Below, piece by piece: positions 36,995 through 47,178 of a stretch of 64,000 nucleotides of DNA. The notes beneath the pieces are model-generated. The model saw only the letters and a program-made list of their open reading frames with translations, searched no databases and was not told the DNA's origin. The position numbers and the translations under genes are program-made. Positions within the stretch are counted from its first letter, which is position 1, and each line of letters opens with the position of its first letter. Source of the stretch: Microcystis panniformis FACHB-1757 (GTDB lineage: Bacteria; Cyanobacteriota; Cyanobacteriia; Cyanobacteriales; Microcystaceae); contig NZ_CP011339.1 in NCBI RefSeq assembly GCF_001264245.1, positions 3,534,001 to 3,598,000 of the forward strand, in the 5' to 3' direction.

Positions 36995-37382
36995 ACTAAG
37001 AAAGTAAAAAGTAAAAAATCAGAAAACCTTGATCAAGCTAGGGTTGCCAGTTTTATTTCCCAGTTGACAGGGGAGAGAATGTCCCTCCCCTTGGGTCGAG
37101 GGCAACCGGCAAAAAGCAGTTAGAACAAGGGTTTGGTCACTATTTTCGGGGTGGATCACGGTATATATTAAAAAAAGTTTAAAAATAATAAGTTTTGTAT
37201 CGGGATTTGGGGCTGTGTTTTTGTCAGAAAAACTTAAACCTAGTCTCAGTCTAGCTTCTAGTCAAACTTGTCTGTAATTGGGTTTGTGAGAGACACTTGA
37301 TTTCTTGGTCTAGAAGGGATATAATCGCTACGGCTTTTGTAACTATCATTACAACGATTAGCCAGAACAGGAGGTAATTGGG

Positions 37383-37703
37383 TTGGCCAGAAAACGGAAA
37401 CGTAAGAGTCGCCGTCGTCAAGAAGGACGTAAGATACTTGAACTTGTACCCCAGTATAGTATTGAAAGTGGCGAGGATAAACCCGTAACTGCGGCGCGTA
37501 AGTATATTCAAGCTATAGGCATTAGCCCACCAGCTTTATTGATTGTTAAGCGTAACGAGCATACAACCGATCGCTATTTCTGGGCTGAAAAAGGACTGTT
37601 TGGAGCGCAATATGTGGAGGAAAACCACTTCCTTTTCCCAAGTTTGCGCGACCTGCAGCCCCAGCCCCAGCCCGTCAAAGCACCGGTAGCAGTTGCTAAA
37701 TAA
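37383..37703 (+). CDS. DUF3155 protein
   Basis: A 106-residue cyanobacterial protein of unknown function that fits DUF3155. It begins with a very basic stretch (MARKRKRKSRRRQEGRK), suggesting nucleic-acid binding, and ends with a PQPQP-rich tail. The start is TTG at 37383, supported by a strong AGGAGGT at 37369-37375 and by the absence of a better ATG. An excellent terminator follows at 37736. Expression from its own promoter seems likely. Confidence 0.8.
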   Translation: MARKRKRKSRRRQEGRKILELVPQYSIESGEDKPVTAARKYIQAIGISPPALLIVKRNEHTTDRYFWAEKGLFGAQYVEENHFLFPSLRDLQPQPQPVKAPVAVAK

Positions 37704-37735
37704 CTCAAAGGACTATTGATCATATCATGGAAAGT

Positions 37736-37770
37736 AAACTCGTTTACGGAAAAGTAAACGAGTTTTTTTT
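37736..37770 (+). terminator. Strong rho-independent terminator of the DUF3155 gene
   Basis: A perfect 12-bp stem, AAACTCGTTTAC and GTAAACGAGTTT, with a GGAAAA loop, is followed at once by a run of eight T residues. It starts 33 bases after the stop codon. Confidence 0.93.
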
Positions 37771-37780
37771 GTGCATAAGT

Positions 37781-38083
<303 letters not shown>

Positions 38084-38169
38084 AATGTTACGATTGTTAC
38101 AACATCTTGACATTAATTCTGATACCCTGACAATGTGTCAATCTGTGCAGTAATGGGGCAGAAACTCAA

Positions 38170-38958
38170 GTGGTATCGATCCATATTTCTATTGTTGAGG
38201 GCAACCCGCACTTGCGATCGCTATTAGCTTGGCATCTGCAACAGGCCGGTTATTTGGTTAACCAATCGGCAACCCTGCAAAGTGCGCGTCAAGCTTTCCT
38301 TCATCGTCAACCAACCTTAGCAATTATCGATTCCGACTTGCCGGACGGGGATGGAATCGAACTCTGCCGTTGGCTTTATCAACAAAAACAGTCTTTAATA
38401 CTGATTCTCTCGGCCCGCAATAGCGAAAAAGACGTGGTCAATGGTTTAAAAGCCGGGGCCGACGACTACCTGAAAAAGCCCTTTGGAATGCAAGAATTTA
38501 TGGCTAGGGTAGAAGTGTTAACTCGTCGTTTAGGCAGTAGGGCTGCTCCCCTACACTTGGATTATGGGCAATTAAAAATAGATTTAGCCCAACGACGGGT
38601 ACAATTTCGCGGGGAGTATATCGAATTAACGCCCCAAGAATTTAGCCTACTCTACGTTTTAGCCCAAGCGGAGGGAACACCCCTATCAAGAGCCGATTTA
38701 CTGCGTCGCGCTTGGCCTGAGGAAATTGATAATCCCCGGACAATTGATACTCATGTTCTCTCTCTGCGGAAAAAAATCGAAACCGATCCCAGACAACCTA
38801 ATTTAATTCAAACCGTCCGCAACGTTGGCTATCGTTTCAATCTAGAAATGTTGGCCGAGATGACTTCAGCTTTAGAAGCTAATATTATTGCCTCCACCAA
38901 AGGCAATCATAACGGCCATTCCATTAATAAAATTCCTGCTCACAACGTTAGTCGTTAA
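38170..38958 (+). CDS. OmpR-family response regulator
   Basis: A 262-residue two-component regulator: receiver domain (about 3-120) and winged-helix DNA-binding domain (about 130-228). The likely phospho-acceptor is Asp54 in IIDSDLPDGDG, with Lys in LKKPFG. The first acidic pocket reads VEGNP instead of the usual two acids, so phosphorylation may be altered. The start is GTG at 38170. The HTH motif includes IDTHVLSLRKKIE. It resembles cyanobacterial regulators of the NblR/Rre37 type, but I cannot assign an orthologue safely. No kinase gene is adjacent. Confidence 0.88.
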   Translation: MVSIHISIVEGNPHLRSLLAWHLQQAGYLVNQSATLQSARQAFLHRQPTLAIIDSDLPDGDGIELCRWLYQQKQSLILILSARNSEKDVVNGLKAGADDYLKKPFGMQEFMARVEVLTRRLGSRAAPLHLDYGQLKIDLAQRRVQFRGEYIELTPQEFSLLYVLAQAEGTPLSRADLLRRAWPEEIDNPRTIDTHVLSLRKKIETDPRQPNLIQTVRNVGYRFNLEMLAEMTSALEANIIASTKGNHNGHSINKIPAHNVSR

Positions 38959-39043
38959 TTCTGGCTTTGTCCGACTGATTAGCAGATTGTCTGCTGAAAT
39001 CGTCTCCTAACCACTTAATCGAAGCGAGGAGACGAAGGGCAAA

Positions 39044-40939
39044 TTAAACCGTAGTCACCATTGACCGATCCGCTTGTTGCTGAAATTCCGTCAATAAACG
39101 CCGGAATTCGTCGCCGTCAATGGTTTCCTGTTCAATCAGTATATCCACCAAGCGATCGATCGCCACACGATTGTCAAGGATAAGTTTTGTTGCTAAATCG
39201 TGGCATTGCTTGACAAGTTCCCGTACTTGTGCATCAATTTTCGCCATCATCGCGAAAGAATGGTCGGCATGATAACCAGCAGCAGCACCACCGAGATAGG
39301 AATTGCCCTCCTCCTCTAGAGCAATCAATCCCAATTCCGACATTCCCAGACGCGTTACCATCTGTCGGGCCAGATAGGTAATTTTTTCAATATCATTACC
39401 GGCCCCGGTGGTCACTTCATCCTCACCGAAGACACATTCCTCCGCCACTCGTCCCCCTAATAATCCCGCAATTCGGGCTAATAACTGGGAACGACTGGTT
39501 AAACCCTGTTCTTCATCGGGAGTGAACCAAGTTAACCCCAGCGCTTGCCCCCGGGGAATCAGGGTGACTTTTTCCACCTGGTCGTGGCCGGGACAGAGAG
39601 TACCGACAATCGCATGGCCGACTTCATGATAGGCGATCAAACGCTTGGCTTTACTATCCACTAAAGCACGCCCTTCCATACCGGCCACAATCCGATCGAT
39701 CGCATCGTTGACCTCCTCCATGGTAATCGCCTCTTTCCGCCGTCTAGCAGTAAAAATCGCCGCTTCGTTGAGCATATTAGCCAAATCTGCCCCAGTAAAA
39801 CCCGGTGTGCGCCGGGCGATCGCCTCCAGAGCCACATCAGCAGCCACCTTTTTATCGCGAGAATGGACCTCCAAAATGCCCAAACGTCCCTTAAAATCTG
39901 GATAATCCACCACTACCTGTCGATCGAAACGACCCGGACGCAGCAGGGCCGAATCCAAAACATCGGGGCGGTTGGTGGCGGCAATGACGATAATGCCGGT
40001 ATTTCCCTCAAAACCGTCCATTTCCGTCAATAATTGGTTCAGGGTTTGCTCCCGTTCATCATTACCTCCCCCATAACCGACCCCTCGTTGACGACCAACG
40101 GCATCAATTTCATCGATAAAAACCAAACAAGGGGCATTTTCCTGGGCTTTTCGGAATAGATCTCGCACTCGCGACGCACCAACCCCGACAAACATCTCCA
40201 CAAATTCCGACCCAGAGATGCTGAAAAAAGGCACTCCCGCCTCTCCTGCGATCGCTTTAGCCAGTAAAGTTTTCCCCGTCCCCGGTGGCCCGATTAACAG
40301 GACTCCTTTGGGGATTTTTGCGCCAATAGCCGTAAATTTTTCGGGTTGTTTGAGGAATGTCACCACTTCCTCTAGATCTTCCTTGGCCTCATCCACACCC
40401 GCCACATCATTAAATTCTATGCCAGTTTTCGCCTCCATCTGAAACCGCGCCCTTGATTTACCGAAGTTCATCGCTTGACCGGAAGCATTAGCAGAACGAC
40501 GGATAATAAACACCAATAATCCCAAGACGAGAATAATCACTAACAGGTTAGTGAGAACATTGATCAAGGCCGAATTGTCAGTGCTGGGGAGAATGCCGTA
40601 CTCAATTTTTTTAGCATCGAGTCTCTTGATTAATTCGGGATTTTGGTCAAATAAATTGACTTCCTTCGGGGGATCCTTGTCCGTTTGACCGACGAGGGTA
40701 ACTGCTGCCTGCTGCAAAGAAGGATTGATTTCCACCTTTTTTACCTTGCCTTGCTCGATTTTCTCTAACAATTCACCGTAGGTGAGGGTATTGGGTTTTT
40801 TTTGACTCCAAGCAGGATTGACATGGCCAAAGGTTTGCAGAATCATCCAAGTGGCGACAATCCCTTTCCATACTGGCCGATGACCACGATTCTTAGCTGA
40901 CTTGGCTCTAACTACGGTGAGCGGAGATTTTTGATCCAT
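39044..40939 (-). CDS. ftsH: ATP-dependent zinc metalloprotease FtsH
   Basis: A 631-residue membrane AAA protease for quality control, including photosystem II repair in cyanobacteria. Two N-terminal hydrophobic segments (about 26-44 and 128-147) flank a lumenal/periplasmic domain. The AAA module has Walker A GPPGTGKT at 217-224 and Walker B LVFIDEID. The protease zinc site is HEVGH at 438-442. Cyanobacteria have several FtsH copies; I cannot say which of them this is. It is divergent from rimP. Confidence 0.95.
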   Translation of the reverse strand: MDQKSPLTVVRAKSAKNRGHRPVWKGIVATWMILQTFGHVNPAWSQKKPNTLTYGELLEKIEQGKVKKVEINPSLQQAAVTLVGQTDKDPPKEVNLFDQNPELIKRLDAKKIEYGILPSTDNSALINVLTNLLVIILVLGLLVFIIRRSANASGQAMNFGKSRARFQMEAKTGIEFNDVAGVDEAKEDLEEVVTFLKQPEKFTAIGAKIPKGVLLIGPPGTGKTLLAKAIAGEAGVPFFSISGSEFVEMFVGVGASRVRDLFRKAQENAPCLVFIDEIDAVGRQRGVGYGGGNDEREQTLNQLLTEMDGFEGNTGIIVIAATNRPDVLDSALLRPGRFDRQVVVDYPDFKGRLGILEVHSRDKKVAADVALEAIARRTPGFTGADLANMLNEAAIFTARRRKEAITMEEVNDAIDRIVAGMEGRALVDSKAKRLIAYHEVGHAIVGTLCPGHDQVEKVTLIPRGQALGLTWFTPDEEQGLTSRSQLLARIAGLLGGRVAEECVFGEDEVTTGAGNDIEKITYLARQMVTRLGMSELGLIALEEEGNSYLGGAAAGYHADHSFAMMAKIDAQVRELVKQCHDLATKLILDNRVAIDRLVDILIEQETIDGDEFRRLLTEFQQQADRSMVTTV

Positions 40940-41153
40940 AATTGACTCTATATCTAGTTACCCTGTATTCATTGTGACAGATCGACTCGATCGTGACCAC
41001 TGTTCTGTTTTCCCCCAAGCACGACCCTGAGGGCAAATAGTGATGACGGTTTTTTGCTATATTGTATTCAGCTAGGTAGTCTAACAACTGCCTATCCCAA
41101 TCACTAACAGTTTAGGGAAGTGGGTTTCGCCCGCTTTTTTTATTGTCCAAATC

Positions 41154-41624
41154 ATGACTCATCCGCTCATCCCCGACCTGCTGCACCTAGCCACCCCTAT
41201 CGCTGAAAACTTGGGGCTAGAAGTGGTCGATATCGTTTTCCAAACCAATAAAAGGCCTCCCGTCCTGCGCGTCGATATTCGCAATCTTGCGGGAGATACT
41301 GGTTTAGAGGACTGTGAGCAGATGAGTCGGTCTTTAGAAACCGCCCTCGACAGTCAAGAAATCTTACCCGGGGCCTACGTTTTGGAAATATCTAGCCCCG
41401 GCATTTCTCGACAACTGAGCAGCGAACGCGAATTTCAGTCTTTTAAAGGTTTTCCCGTCATCGTTACCGGCCAGGATAGCCAGGGAAAACCAAAAGAATG
41501 GCGCGGAAAACTGCAAGGTAGAGATGAGCAATCTATTTATCTTAACCAAAAAGGTCGCTCCCTGACCATTGATCGCACTACCGTCATCAGCGTCCGTTTA
41601 GATGAGCAGCGCAGTAATCAGTGA
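41154..41624 (+). CDS. rimP: Ribosome maturation factor RimP
   Basis: A 156-residue protein needed for maturation of the 30S subunit. The typical central region (LEDCEQMSRSLETALD, then YVLEISSPGISRQL) is present, followed by a small SH3-like domain. It opens the rimP-nusA-ylxR-infB operon, a conserved order in bacteria. A 140-base spacer of repeats separates it from nusA. Confidence 0.93.
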   Translation: MTHPLIPDLLHLATPIAENLGLEVVDIVFQTNKRPPVLRVDIRNLAGDTGLEDCEQMSRSLETALDSQEILPGAYVLEISSPGISRQLSSEREFQSFKGFPVIVTGQDSQGKPKEWRGKLQGRDEQSIYLNQKGRSLTIDRTTVISVRLDEQRSNQ

Positions 41625-41718
41625 TCAGTAATCAGTAATCAGGGATAAAGATGAAGATAACTAACTAACTGATTAACTTAAAACTTACATCTGATAACTG
41701 ATAACTGATAACTGATAT
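41608..41718. repeat. CAGTAATCAG and CTGATAA repeats inside the nusA operon
   Basis: Just at the rimP stop there are three to four AGTAATCAG units. A second cluster of CTGATAA heptamers lies at 41693-41718. The nusA start has its own AAGGAG site further downstream (41749), so these repeats do not appear to damage its translation. Confidence 0.8.
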
Positions 41719-41763
41719 AAGGCTAAAAAAATAATGACTCAAAAGTAAGGAGAAAAAATAATT

Positions 41764-42960
41764 ATGGCTACTGTTAATTTGCCTGGTTTAAAAATAATGC
41801 TCGAAGAAATTAGCCAACGACATAATCTGCCCAAAAATGCCGTACAGGAAGCCTTGCGTGAAGCACTTCTCAAGGGGTATGAACGTTATCGACGCGCCCA
41901 AAGTTTAGAAAAAGCCGCTCAATTTCATGAAGATTATTTCAATAACTTTGATGTGGAATTAGACGTAGAAGAAGAAGGGTTTCGCATCCTTTCGACTAAA
42001 ACTATTGTGGAAGAAGTGACCAATCCCGACCATCACATCGGTCTCAAAGAAGTGCAAGAAGTGGCCGATGAGGCCCAATTAGGGGATGAAGTAGTTCTTG
42101 ATGTCACCCCCGACCAAAGAGAATTTGGTCGCATGGCGGCAATTCAAACTAAACAGGTTTTACTGCAAAAACTGCGGGATAACCAACGCAAAATGATTCA
42201 AGAGGAGTTCCAAGATCTGGAAGGAACGGTTTTACAGGCCCGAGTCGTCCGTTTTGAAAGACAGGCCGCTATTGTCATGGTACAAAGTACCTACGGTCAA
42301 CCAGAAGTGGAAGCAGAACTACCCAAACGGGAACAGCTGCCCAACGATAACTATCGCGCCAACGCCACCTTTAAAGTTCTGCTCAAAAAAGTCCTAGAAG
42401 GTTCTCACCGCGGCCCGCAATTAATTGTTTCCAGAGCGGCGGCGGGCTTGGTAGTATATATGTTCGCCAACGAAGTTCCCGAAATCGAAGAGGAAATCGT
42501 GCGTATTGTCGCCGTCGCCCGGGAAGCCAATCCCCCCTCCCGTCACGTTGGTTCGCGGACAAAAATCGCCGTCGATACCTTAGAGAGAGACGTGGATCCG
42601 GTTGGGGCTTGTATTGGGGCTAGAGGTTCCCGGATTCAAGCCGTGGTTAACGAATTGCGGGGGGAAAAAATCGACGTGATTCGCTGGTCTCCAGATCCCG
42701 CCACCTACATCGCCAATGCCCTTAGTCCCGCCCGTATCGACCAAGTTTTGTTCACTAATGCCGAAGAAAGACAAGCATTGGTACTGGTGGCACAGGATCA
42801 ATTAAGTTTAGCGATTGGCAAAGAAGGGCAGAACGTGCGTCTAGCCGCCCGTCTGACGGGCTGGAAAATCGATATTAAGGATATAGTCCTCTATAAAGGC
42901 GAACAAGAGGTAAAAACCGATGAAACCGACCCAGAAGCGCAGGATTTAGACCAAGAATGA
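41764..42960 (+). CDS. nusA: Transcription termination/antitermination factor NusA
   Basis: A 398-residue RNA polymerase partner: N-terminal domain, S1 domain (about 135-200), and two KH domains ending near 375, with GARGSRIQAVVNELRGEKID in KH1 and AIGKEGQNVRLAARLTGWKI in KH2. The acidic repeats found at the C-terminus of enterobacterial NusA are absent, as usual for cyanobacteria. An AAGGAG lies upstream. Its stop overlaps the ylxR start by four bases, indicating coupling. Confidence 0.95.
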   Translation: MATVNLPGLKIMLEEISQRHNLPKNAVQEALREALLKGYERYRRAQSLEKAAQFHEDYFNNFDVELDVEEEGFRILSTKTIVEEVTNPDHHIGLKEVQEVADEAQLGDEVVLDVTPDQREFGRMAAIQTKQVLLQKLRDNQRKMIQEEFQDLEGTVLQARVVRFERQAAIVMVQSTYGQPEVEAELPKREQLPNDNYRANATFKVLLKKVLEGSHRGPQLIVSRAAAGLVVYMFANEVPEIEEEIVRIVAVAREANPPSRHVGSRTKIAVDTLERDVDPVGACIGARGSRIQAVVNELRGEKIDVIRWSPDPATYIANALSPARIDQVLFTNAEERQALVLVAQDQLSLAIGKEGQNVRLAARLTGWKIDIKDIVLYKGEQEVKTDETDPEAQDLDQE

Positions 42961-43238
42961 ACCCCTTCGTCAATTATCGACGCTGTATTAGCTGCCGTCT
43001 CTTCGCCCCGAAAGAATCCTTTTGGCGAATTGTCCGACTACACCCGTCCGGACAGATACAATTAGATCAAGGAATGGGAAGAGCTGCCTATATCTGTCCG
43101 CAACCTAACTGCCTGCAATTAGCCCGGCAAAAAAATCGTCTCGGACGGGCCCTAAAAGCCAATATTCCCGAAACGCTCTATGAATCCTTGCAAGAGCGCC
43201 TCGGGACTGCCAAGCAAGGTCGTTCAAATCAGGATTAA
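42957..43238 (+). CDS. ylxR: YlxR-family RNA-binding protein
   Basis: A 93-residue protein of the DUF448 family, RNA-binding and, in some bacteria, reported as a modulator of RNase P. The signature RRCISCRLFAPKESFWRIVR matches, with the typical GRAAYICP motif. It sits between nusA (4-base overlap, ATGA) and infB as in most bacteria. It is small and basic. The specific role in cyanobacteria is not known to me. Confidence 0.88.
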   Translation: MNPFVNYRRCISCRLFAPKESFWRIVRLHPSGQIQLDQGMGRAAYICPQPNCLQLARQKNRLGRALKANIPETLYESLQERLGTAKQGRSNQD

Positions 43239-43349
43239 AATTGACGATCATAGCCACAAAATCGTTAGCATGGAAAGGGGGCAGTCCTGACAGGATCAAA
43301 AAATCAGCCAACTTATAGGATCACTAACACTTTAGCCGGGGGATAATGG

Positions 43350-46300
43350 ATGAGTAACGCGAAAGTCAGAATTTACGATTTATCAAAAGAATTGAATCTA
43401 GACAACAAAGACATTTTGGACATCTGTGACCAGTTGAACATCGAGTACAAGAGCCACAGTAGCACGATCAGCGAAGAGGATGCCCAACGCATCAAAGCAA
43501 TCGCTGCGAAGGGATTGGCCTCGAGTACCAGTAAAAATAGCACGGGTCAGCGAGAATCGGCTAGTCCTGCCGAAGAAAAAAAACAAAAGATTTTAGCCCT
43601 GCATAAACACAACCGCCCCGAAACTGGCGAAGAAGGGGAAATCTATCCCGGGCCTGCCGGGTCCTCAGCTAAACCGACTTTAATCAGTCCTCCCCGTCCC
43701 CCAGTTAAACCCCTCGTTGCTCCCCCAGGGCGCGACGGTGCGGCCGAAAAAACTCCCCCCACCGAGCAGAAAAATGGAGCTACCGCCACTGCTGCACAGA
43801 TGCTATCTCAGTCCGCCAGTGTGAAAGAAACCCCGACCGAAACCCCGCTAGTGCCAGAAGCAGCCCCCACCTTAATCGCCCCACCTAATCGACCTTCCCT
43901 CACCCCGAAACCACGCCCGGGCAGCACCTCGGGCCGGCCAGAACCCCGATCTAAAAATGCCCCCGGCGGTAACGACAGGCCCCGGGGAGAAAAACGCGAG
44001 CGCGGCGAGAGCGAAAACGCCCCTAGCCCTGAGCGCAGGGCTGGCTTGGTTAAACCAGAAAAACCGACCCTCAACCGCAAACCCGACGGAAAAAGCCCGA
44101 AACTGGCGGAACCAACTAGAGAAGTGCGGGAGACGGTGGAATTGAAGCGCCCGGTTCGCCCTGGTATGCCCGCTAAAATCTCGGCTACTGGCGAGGAAGA
44201 AACCGACACCACCAAGAAATCTGGTGTTGATGGCACAGAAATCGATACAGATACCGGATTGCTCGGAGCAGACGGGCCCAAAAAACTCAAACGACCGACC
44301 ATGCCCCCTCGCATGGCTAAAAAATCTAGCTGGGAAGAGGAAGAAGAAGAAGAGAAAAAAGCGGCCAAAACTGCCAAAACTGCTGGCAAAAACAAACGCC
44401 GCACCCAAGCTCTCTTTGAAGATGATGATGATCTAGAATCGGAACTATCCGGGTTAATCAATAGCCCCAGTTTTACCCTTTCCACTGCTCGTCCCCCCAA
44501 ACCGCCCAGCGCTAAAGCTGCCACCCCTGGCACCCCAACAGCAGTCAAAGTTAAGCGGCCCAGTAAACCAACCGCCCACACCGGCAGTCCGAAAAGCGAG
44601 CGCCAAGAACCCCAAGAGGAAAAACGCCCAGAAAGCATCATCATCACCGGCAGTCTCACCGTGCGCGACCTCTCGGAATTGATGAAAGTCCCGGAAACCG
44701 AGATCATCAGAACCCTATTTTTTAAAGGGATGGCGGTGAATATCACCCAAACTCTCGACGTGGACACGATCGAAATGATCGCCAGGGACTTCGAGATGAC
44801 CGTGGAAACCCCCAGCACCCAGTCGGCGGCGATCAAAACCACGGAGATGATCGATGTCTCCGACTGGGAAAGTCTCCAGCGTCGTCCCCCCGTCGTCACC
44901 ATTATGGGTCACGTTGACCACGGCAAAACCACCCTCCTCGACTCGATCCGCAAAACCAAAGTCGCCCAGGGGGAAGCCGGCGGCATCACCCAGCACATCG
45001 GTGCTTACCACGTCGATGTGGAACATAACGGCAAACCGGAACAGATTGTCTTTTTGGATACCCCCGGTCACGAAGCTTTTACCGCCATGCGCGCCCGTGG
45101 GGCGAGAGTCACCGATATAGCGGTACTGGTGGTGGCCGCCGATGATGGTGTACAACCCCAAACGAAAGAGGCAATTAGTCACGCCAGGGCCGCCGAAGTC
45201 CCCATCGTGGTGGCGATTAACAAAGTCGATAAACCTTCTGCTAACCCCGACCGGATTAAACAGGAATTGACCGAACAGGGACTGGTGGCCGAAGATTGGG
45301 GCGGTGAGACGATCATGGTTCCCGTTAGCGCCCTGCGGGGTGAAAATCTCGATAATCTGCTGGAAATGATCCTCTTGGTGGCAGAAGTGGAGGAATTGGT
45401 CGCTAACCCCGACCGCTTGGCGAAGGGAACCGTCATCGAAGCTAACCTCGATCGCACCAAAGGCCCCGTGGCTACCCTGCTCGTCCAGAATGGCACTCTC
45501 CGCGTCGGTGATAGCATCGTCGCCGGTTCCGTTTTCGGCAAAATTCGGGCTATGATCGATGATCGCGGTCAAAAAGTCGAAGCGGCCACCCCCTCCTTCG
45601 CCGTGGAAATCCTCGGTCTCAGTGATGTGCCGGCCGCTGGCGATGAATTCGATGTCTATGAAAGTGAAAAAGAGGCCCGGGCGATTGCCGATCAACGGGC
45701 GATCGAACGACGCAACACCCGTTTACAACAGGCCCTCTCTTCTCGTCGCGTTAGCCTTAGCACCCTCTCTATCCAAGCTCAAGAAGGACAACTCAAGGAA
45801 CTTAATCTCATCCTCAAGGCAGATGTGCAAGGTTCCGTCGAGGCCATCCTCGGTGCGCTCAAACAGTTACCCCAAAACGAAGTGCAGATTCGCGTTCTCC
45901 TCGCCTCTCCAGGGGAAATCACCGAAACCGATGTGGATCTGGCCGCCGCTAGTGGTGCGGTGGTGGTGGGCTTTAATACCACCCTTGCCAGTGGTGCGCG
46001 CGCATCCGCCGATCGGGAAGGGGTCGATATCCGCGATTACAATATCATCTACAAGCTTCTCGATGATATTCAAGGGGCGATGGAAGGTCTTCTCGACCCC
46101 GAAGAAGTGGAAGAACACCTCGGTTTTGCCGAAGTGCGTGCCGTCTTCACCGTCGGTCGTGGGGCCGTGGCGGGCTGTTATGTCCAATCAGGTAAACTGG
46201 TGCGGAATCGCTTCCTGCGGGTGCGTCGCGGCAAGGAAATTGTTTATCAGGGAGTTCTTGATTCCCTCAAACGGATGAAGGAAGATGCCCGGGAAGTAGC

Positions 46301-46409
46301 TACCGGTTTCGAGTGCGGTGTCGGTGTTTCTAAATTCAATGACTGGAAAGAAGGCGACATTATCGAAGCCTACGAAATGGTCATGAAACGTCGCACTTTA
46401 TCCAGTTAA
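43350..46409 (+). CDS. infB: Translation initiation factor IF-2
   Basis: A 1019-residue GTPase that brings initiator tRNA to the ribosome. A small IF2_N domain (about 3-55) is followed by a long, low-complexity Pro/Lys/Glu-rich region to about 430. A second IF2_N-like part precedes the G domain, with Walker A GHVDHGKTT beginning at residue 520, DTPGHEAF, and NKVDKP. Domains II-IV follow to the end. The long charged linker creates several open antisense frames that are not genes. It closes the rimP-nusA-ylxR-infB operon. Confidence 0.97.
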   Translation: MSNAKVRIYDLSKELNLDNKDILDICDQLNIEYKSHSSTISEEDAQRIKAIAAKGLASSTSKNSTGQRESASPAEEKKQKILALHKHNRPETGEEGEIYPGPAGSSAKPTLISPPRPPVKPLVAPPGRDGAAEKTPPTEQKNGATATAAQMLSQSASVKETPTETPLVPEAAPTLIAPPNRPSLTPKPRPGSTSGRPEPRSKNAPGGNDRPRGEKRERGESENAPSPERRAGLVKPEKPTLNRKPDGKSPKLAEPTREVRETVELKRPVRPGMPAKISATGEEETDTTKKSGVDGTEIDTDTGLLGADGPKKLKRPTMPPRMAKKSSWEEEEEEEKKAAKTAKTAGKNKRRTQALFEDDDDLESELSGLINSPSFTLSTARPPKPPSAKAATPGTPTAVKVKRPSKPTAHTGSPKSERQEPQEEKRPESIIITGSLTVRDLSELMKVPETEIIRTLFFKGMAVNITQTLDVDTIEMIARDFEMTVETPSTQSAAIKTTEMIDVSDWESLQRRPPVVTIMGHVDHGKTTLLDSIRKTKVAQGEAGGITQHIGAYHVDVEHNGKPEQIVFLDTPGHEAFTAMRARGARVTDIAVLVVAADDGVQPQTKEAISHARAAEVPIVVAINKVDKPSANPDRIKQELTEQGLVAEDWGGETIMVPVSALRGENLDNLLEMILLVAEVEELVANPDRLAKGTVIEANLDRTKGPVATLLVQNGTLRVGDSIVAGSVFGKIRAMIDDRGQKVEAATPSFAVEILGLSDVPAAGDEFDVYESEKEARAIADQRAIERRNTRLQQALSSRRVSLSTLSIQAQEGQLKELNLILKADVQGSVEAILGALKQLPQNEVQIRVLLASPGEITETDVDLAAASGAVVVGFNTTLASGARASADREGVDIRDYNIIYKLLDDIQGAMEGLLDPEEVEEHLGFAEVRAVFTVGRGAVAGCYVQSGKLVRNRFLRVRRGKEIVYQGVLDSLKRMKEDAREVATGFECGVGVSKFNDWKEGDIIEAYEMVMKRRTLSS

Positions 46410-46431
46410 TTAGACTTGAACCGTCGGGAGT

Positions 46432-46575
46432 CGGGAGTCAGTTATCAGTTATCAGTTATCAGTTATCAGTTATCAGTTATCAGTTATCAGTTATCAGTTA
46501 TCAGTCATAATTCATAATTCCCCCACTCCCCCACTCCCCCACTCCCCTGCTCCCCCACTCCCCCATCTCCCCACT
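46432..46575. repeat. TTATCAG array plus CCCCCACT repeats after infB
   Basis: About nine TTATCAG units run from 46440 to 46505, followed by several CCCCCACT units. The organisation (TTATCAG array next to a G/C-rich octamer array) mirrors the 11745-11983 region. It separates infB from the next gene, with no terminator visible. Confidence 0.93.
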
Positions 46576-46582
46576 TCCCTCT

Positions 46583-47152
46583 ATGAAATCAGAACCTTTT
46601 TTGTGGATTCATCTGGCGGGGTTAGCGGCCTTGCCAATCTTTTTACAAATCGCTTGGATTGGTTTAGCTGTGGGCGATCCCTTGCCTTTTCTTTGGCTAG
46701 AATGGCTATTTCTAGGAGCGATCGCTATCATACCCGTCTTTTGGATGCAGTGGACAAAACCTTTTGATATTTTTAGTCTTTTGTTGGTTGCTCTGAAACC
46801 GAGTCAACTCACCCCCGAACAGTTAAAAATTCTCTCTCTTTTTAAACGTCCTCGCCATCGTCTTCTTACTCTTTTGGGAGTCGTCCTCTTAATTCTCATC
46901 ACTTGGCCAATCTACAATTTTGCCCCTCTAGCGGCTGCCGTGGCCGCCTATCTCCCCCAATGGCGGCTTTTAGGTTTAGTAATCGCTGCGATCGCTCTCC
47001 TCTTAAGTCACCTATTTCTACAGGTTCCTCTGAGTGTTCTGGGGGTTTTAGCCACTAAGGAAAGTGACTGGACAGCCACCGAAGCTTTAGTTATTGAGCG
47101 CATTCCTGAGTTATTTACCATTGTTGGTCTAAAAGTTAATAAAATTATCTAA
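46583..47152 (+). CDS. Low-complexity tail membrane protein family member
   Basis: A 189-residue protein with four or five hydrophobic helices. The start, EPFLWIHLAGLAALPIFL, matches what I recall of the cyanobacterial family annotated as low-complexity tail membrane protein. The tail itself is not present here; the protein ends at GLKVNKII. This may be normal for some members or may reflect loss. Function is unknown. The ATG lies directly after repeat DNA. Confidence 0.65.
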   Translation: MKSEPFLWIHLAGLAALPIFLQIAWIGLAVGDPLPFLWLEWLFLGAIAIIPVFWMQWTKPFDIFSLLLVALKPSQLTPEQLKILSLFKRPRHRLLTLLGVVLLILITWPIYNFAPLAAAVAAYLPQWRLLGLVIAAIALLLSHLFLQVPLSVLGVLATKESDWTATEALVIERIPELFTIVGLKVNKII

Positions 47153-47178
47153 ATTAGCTAAAATGCCGCCAATTTATG

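Noticed and set aside
37251..37511. Minus-strand frame of 86 codons over the DUF3155 start
   Set aside because: It is antisense to the well supported DUF3155 gene and its AGGAGGT site.
43808..45695. Long antisense frames across infB (up to 364 codons)
   Set aside because: They arise from the biased, low-complexity and GC-rich infB coding sequence; there is no ribosome site and no family likeness.
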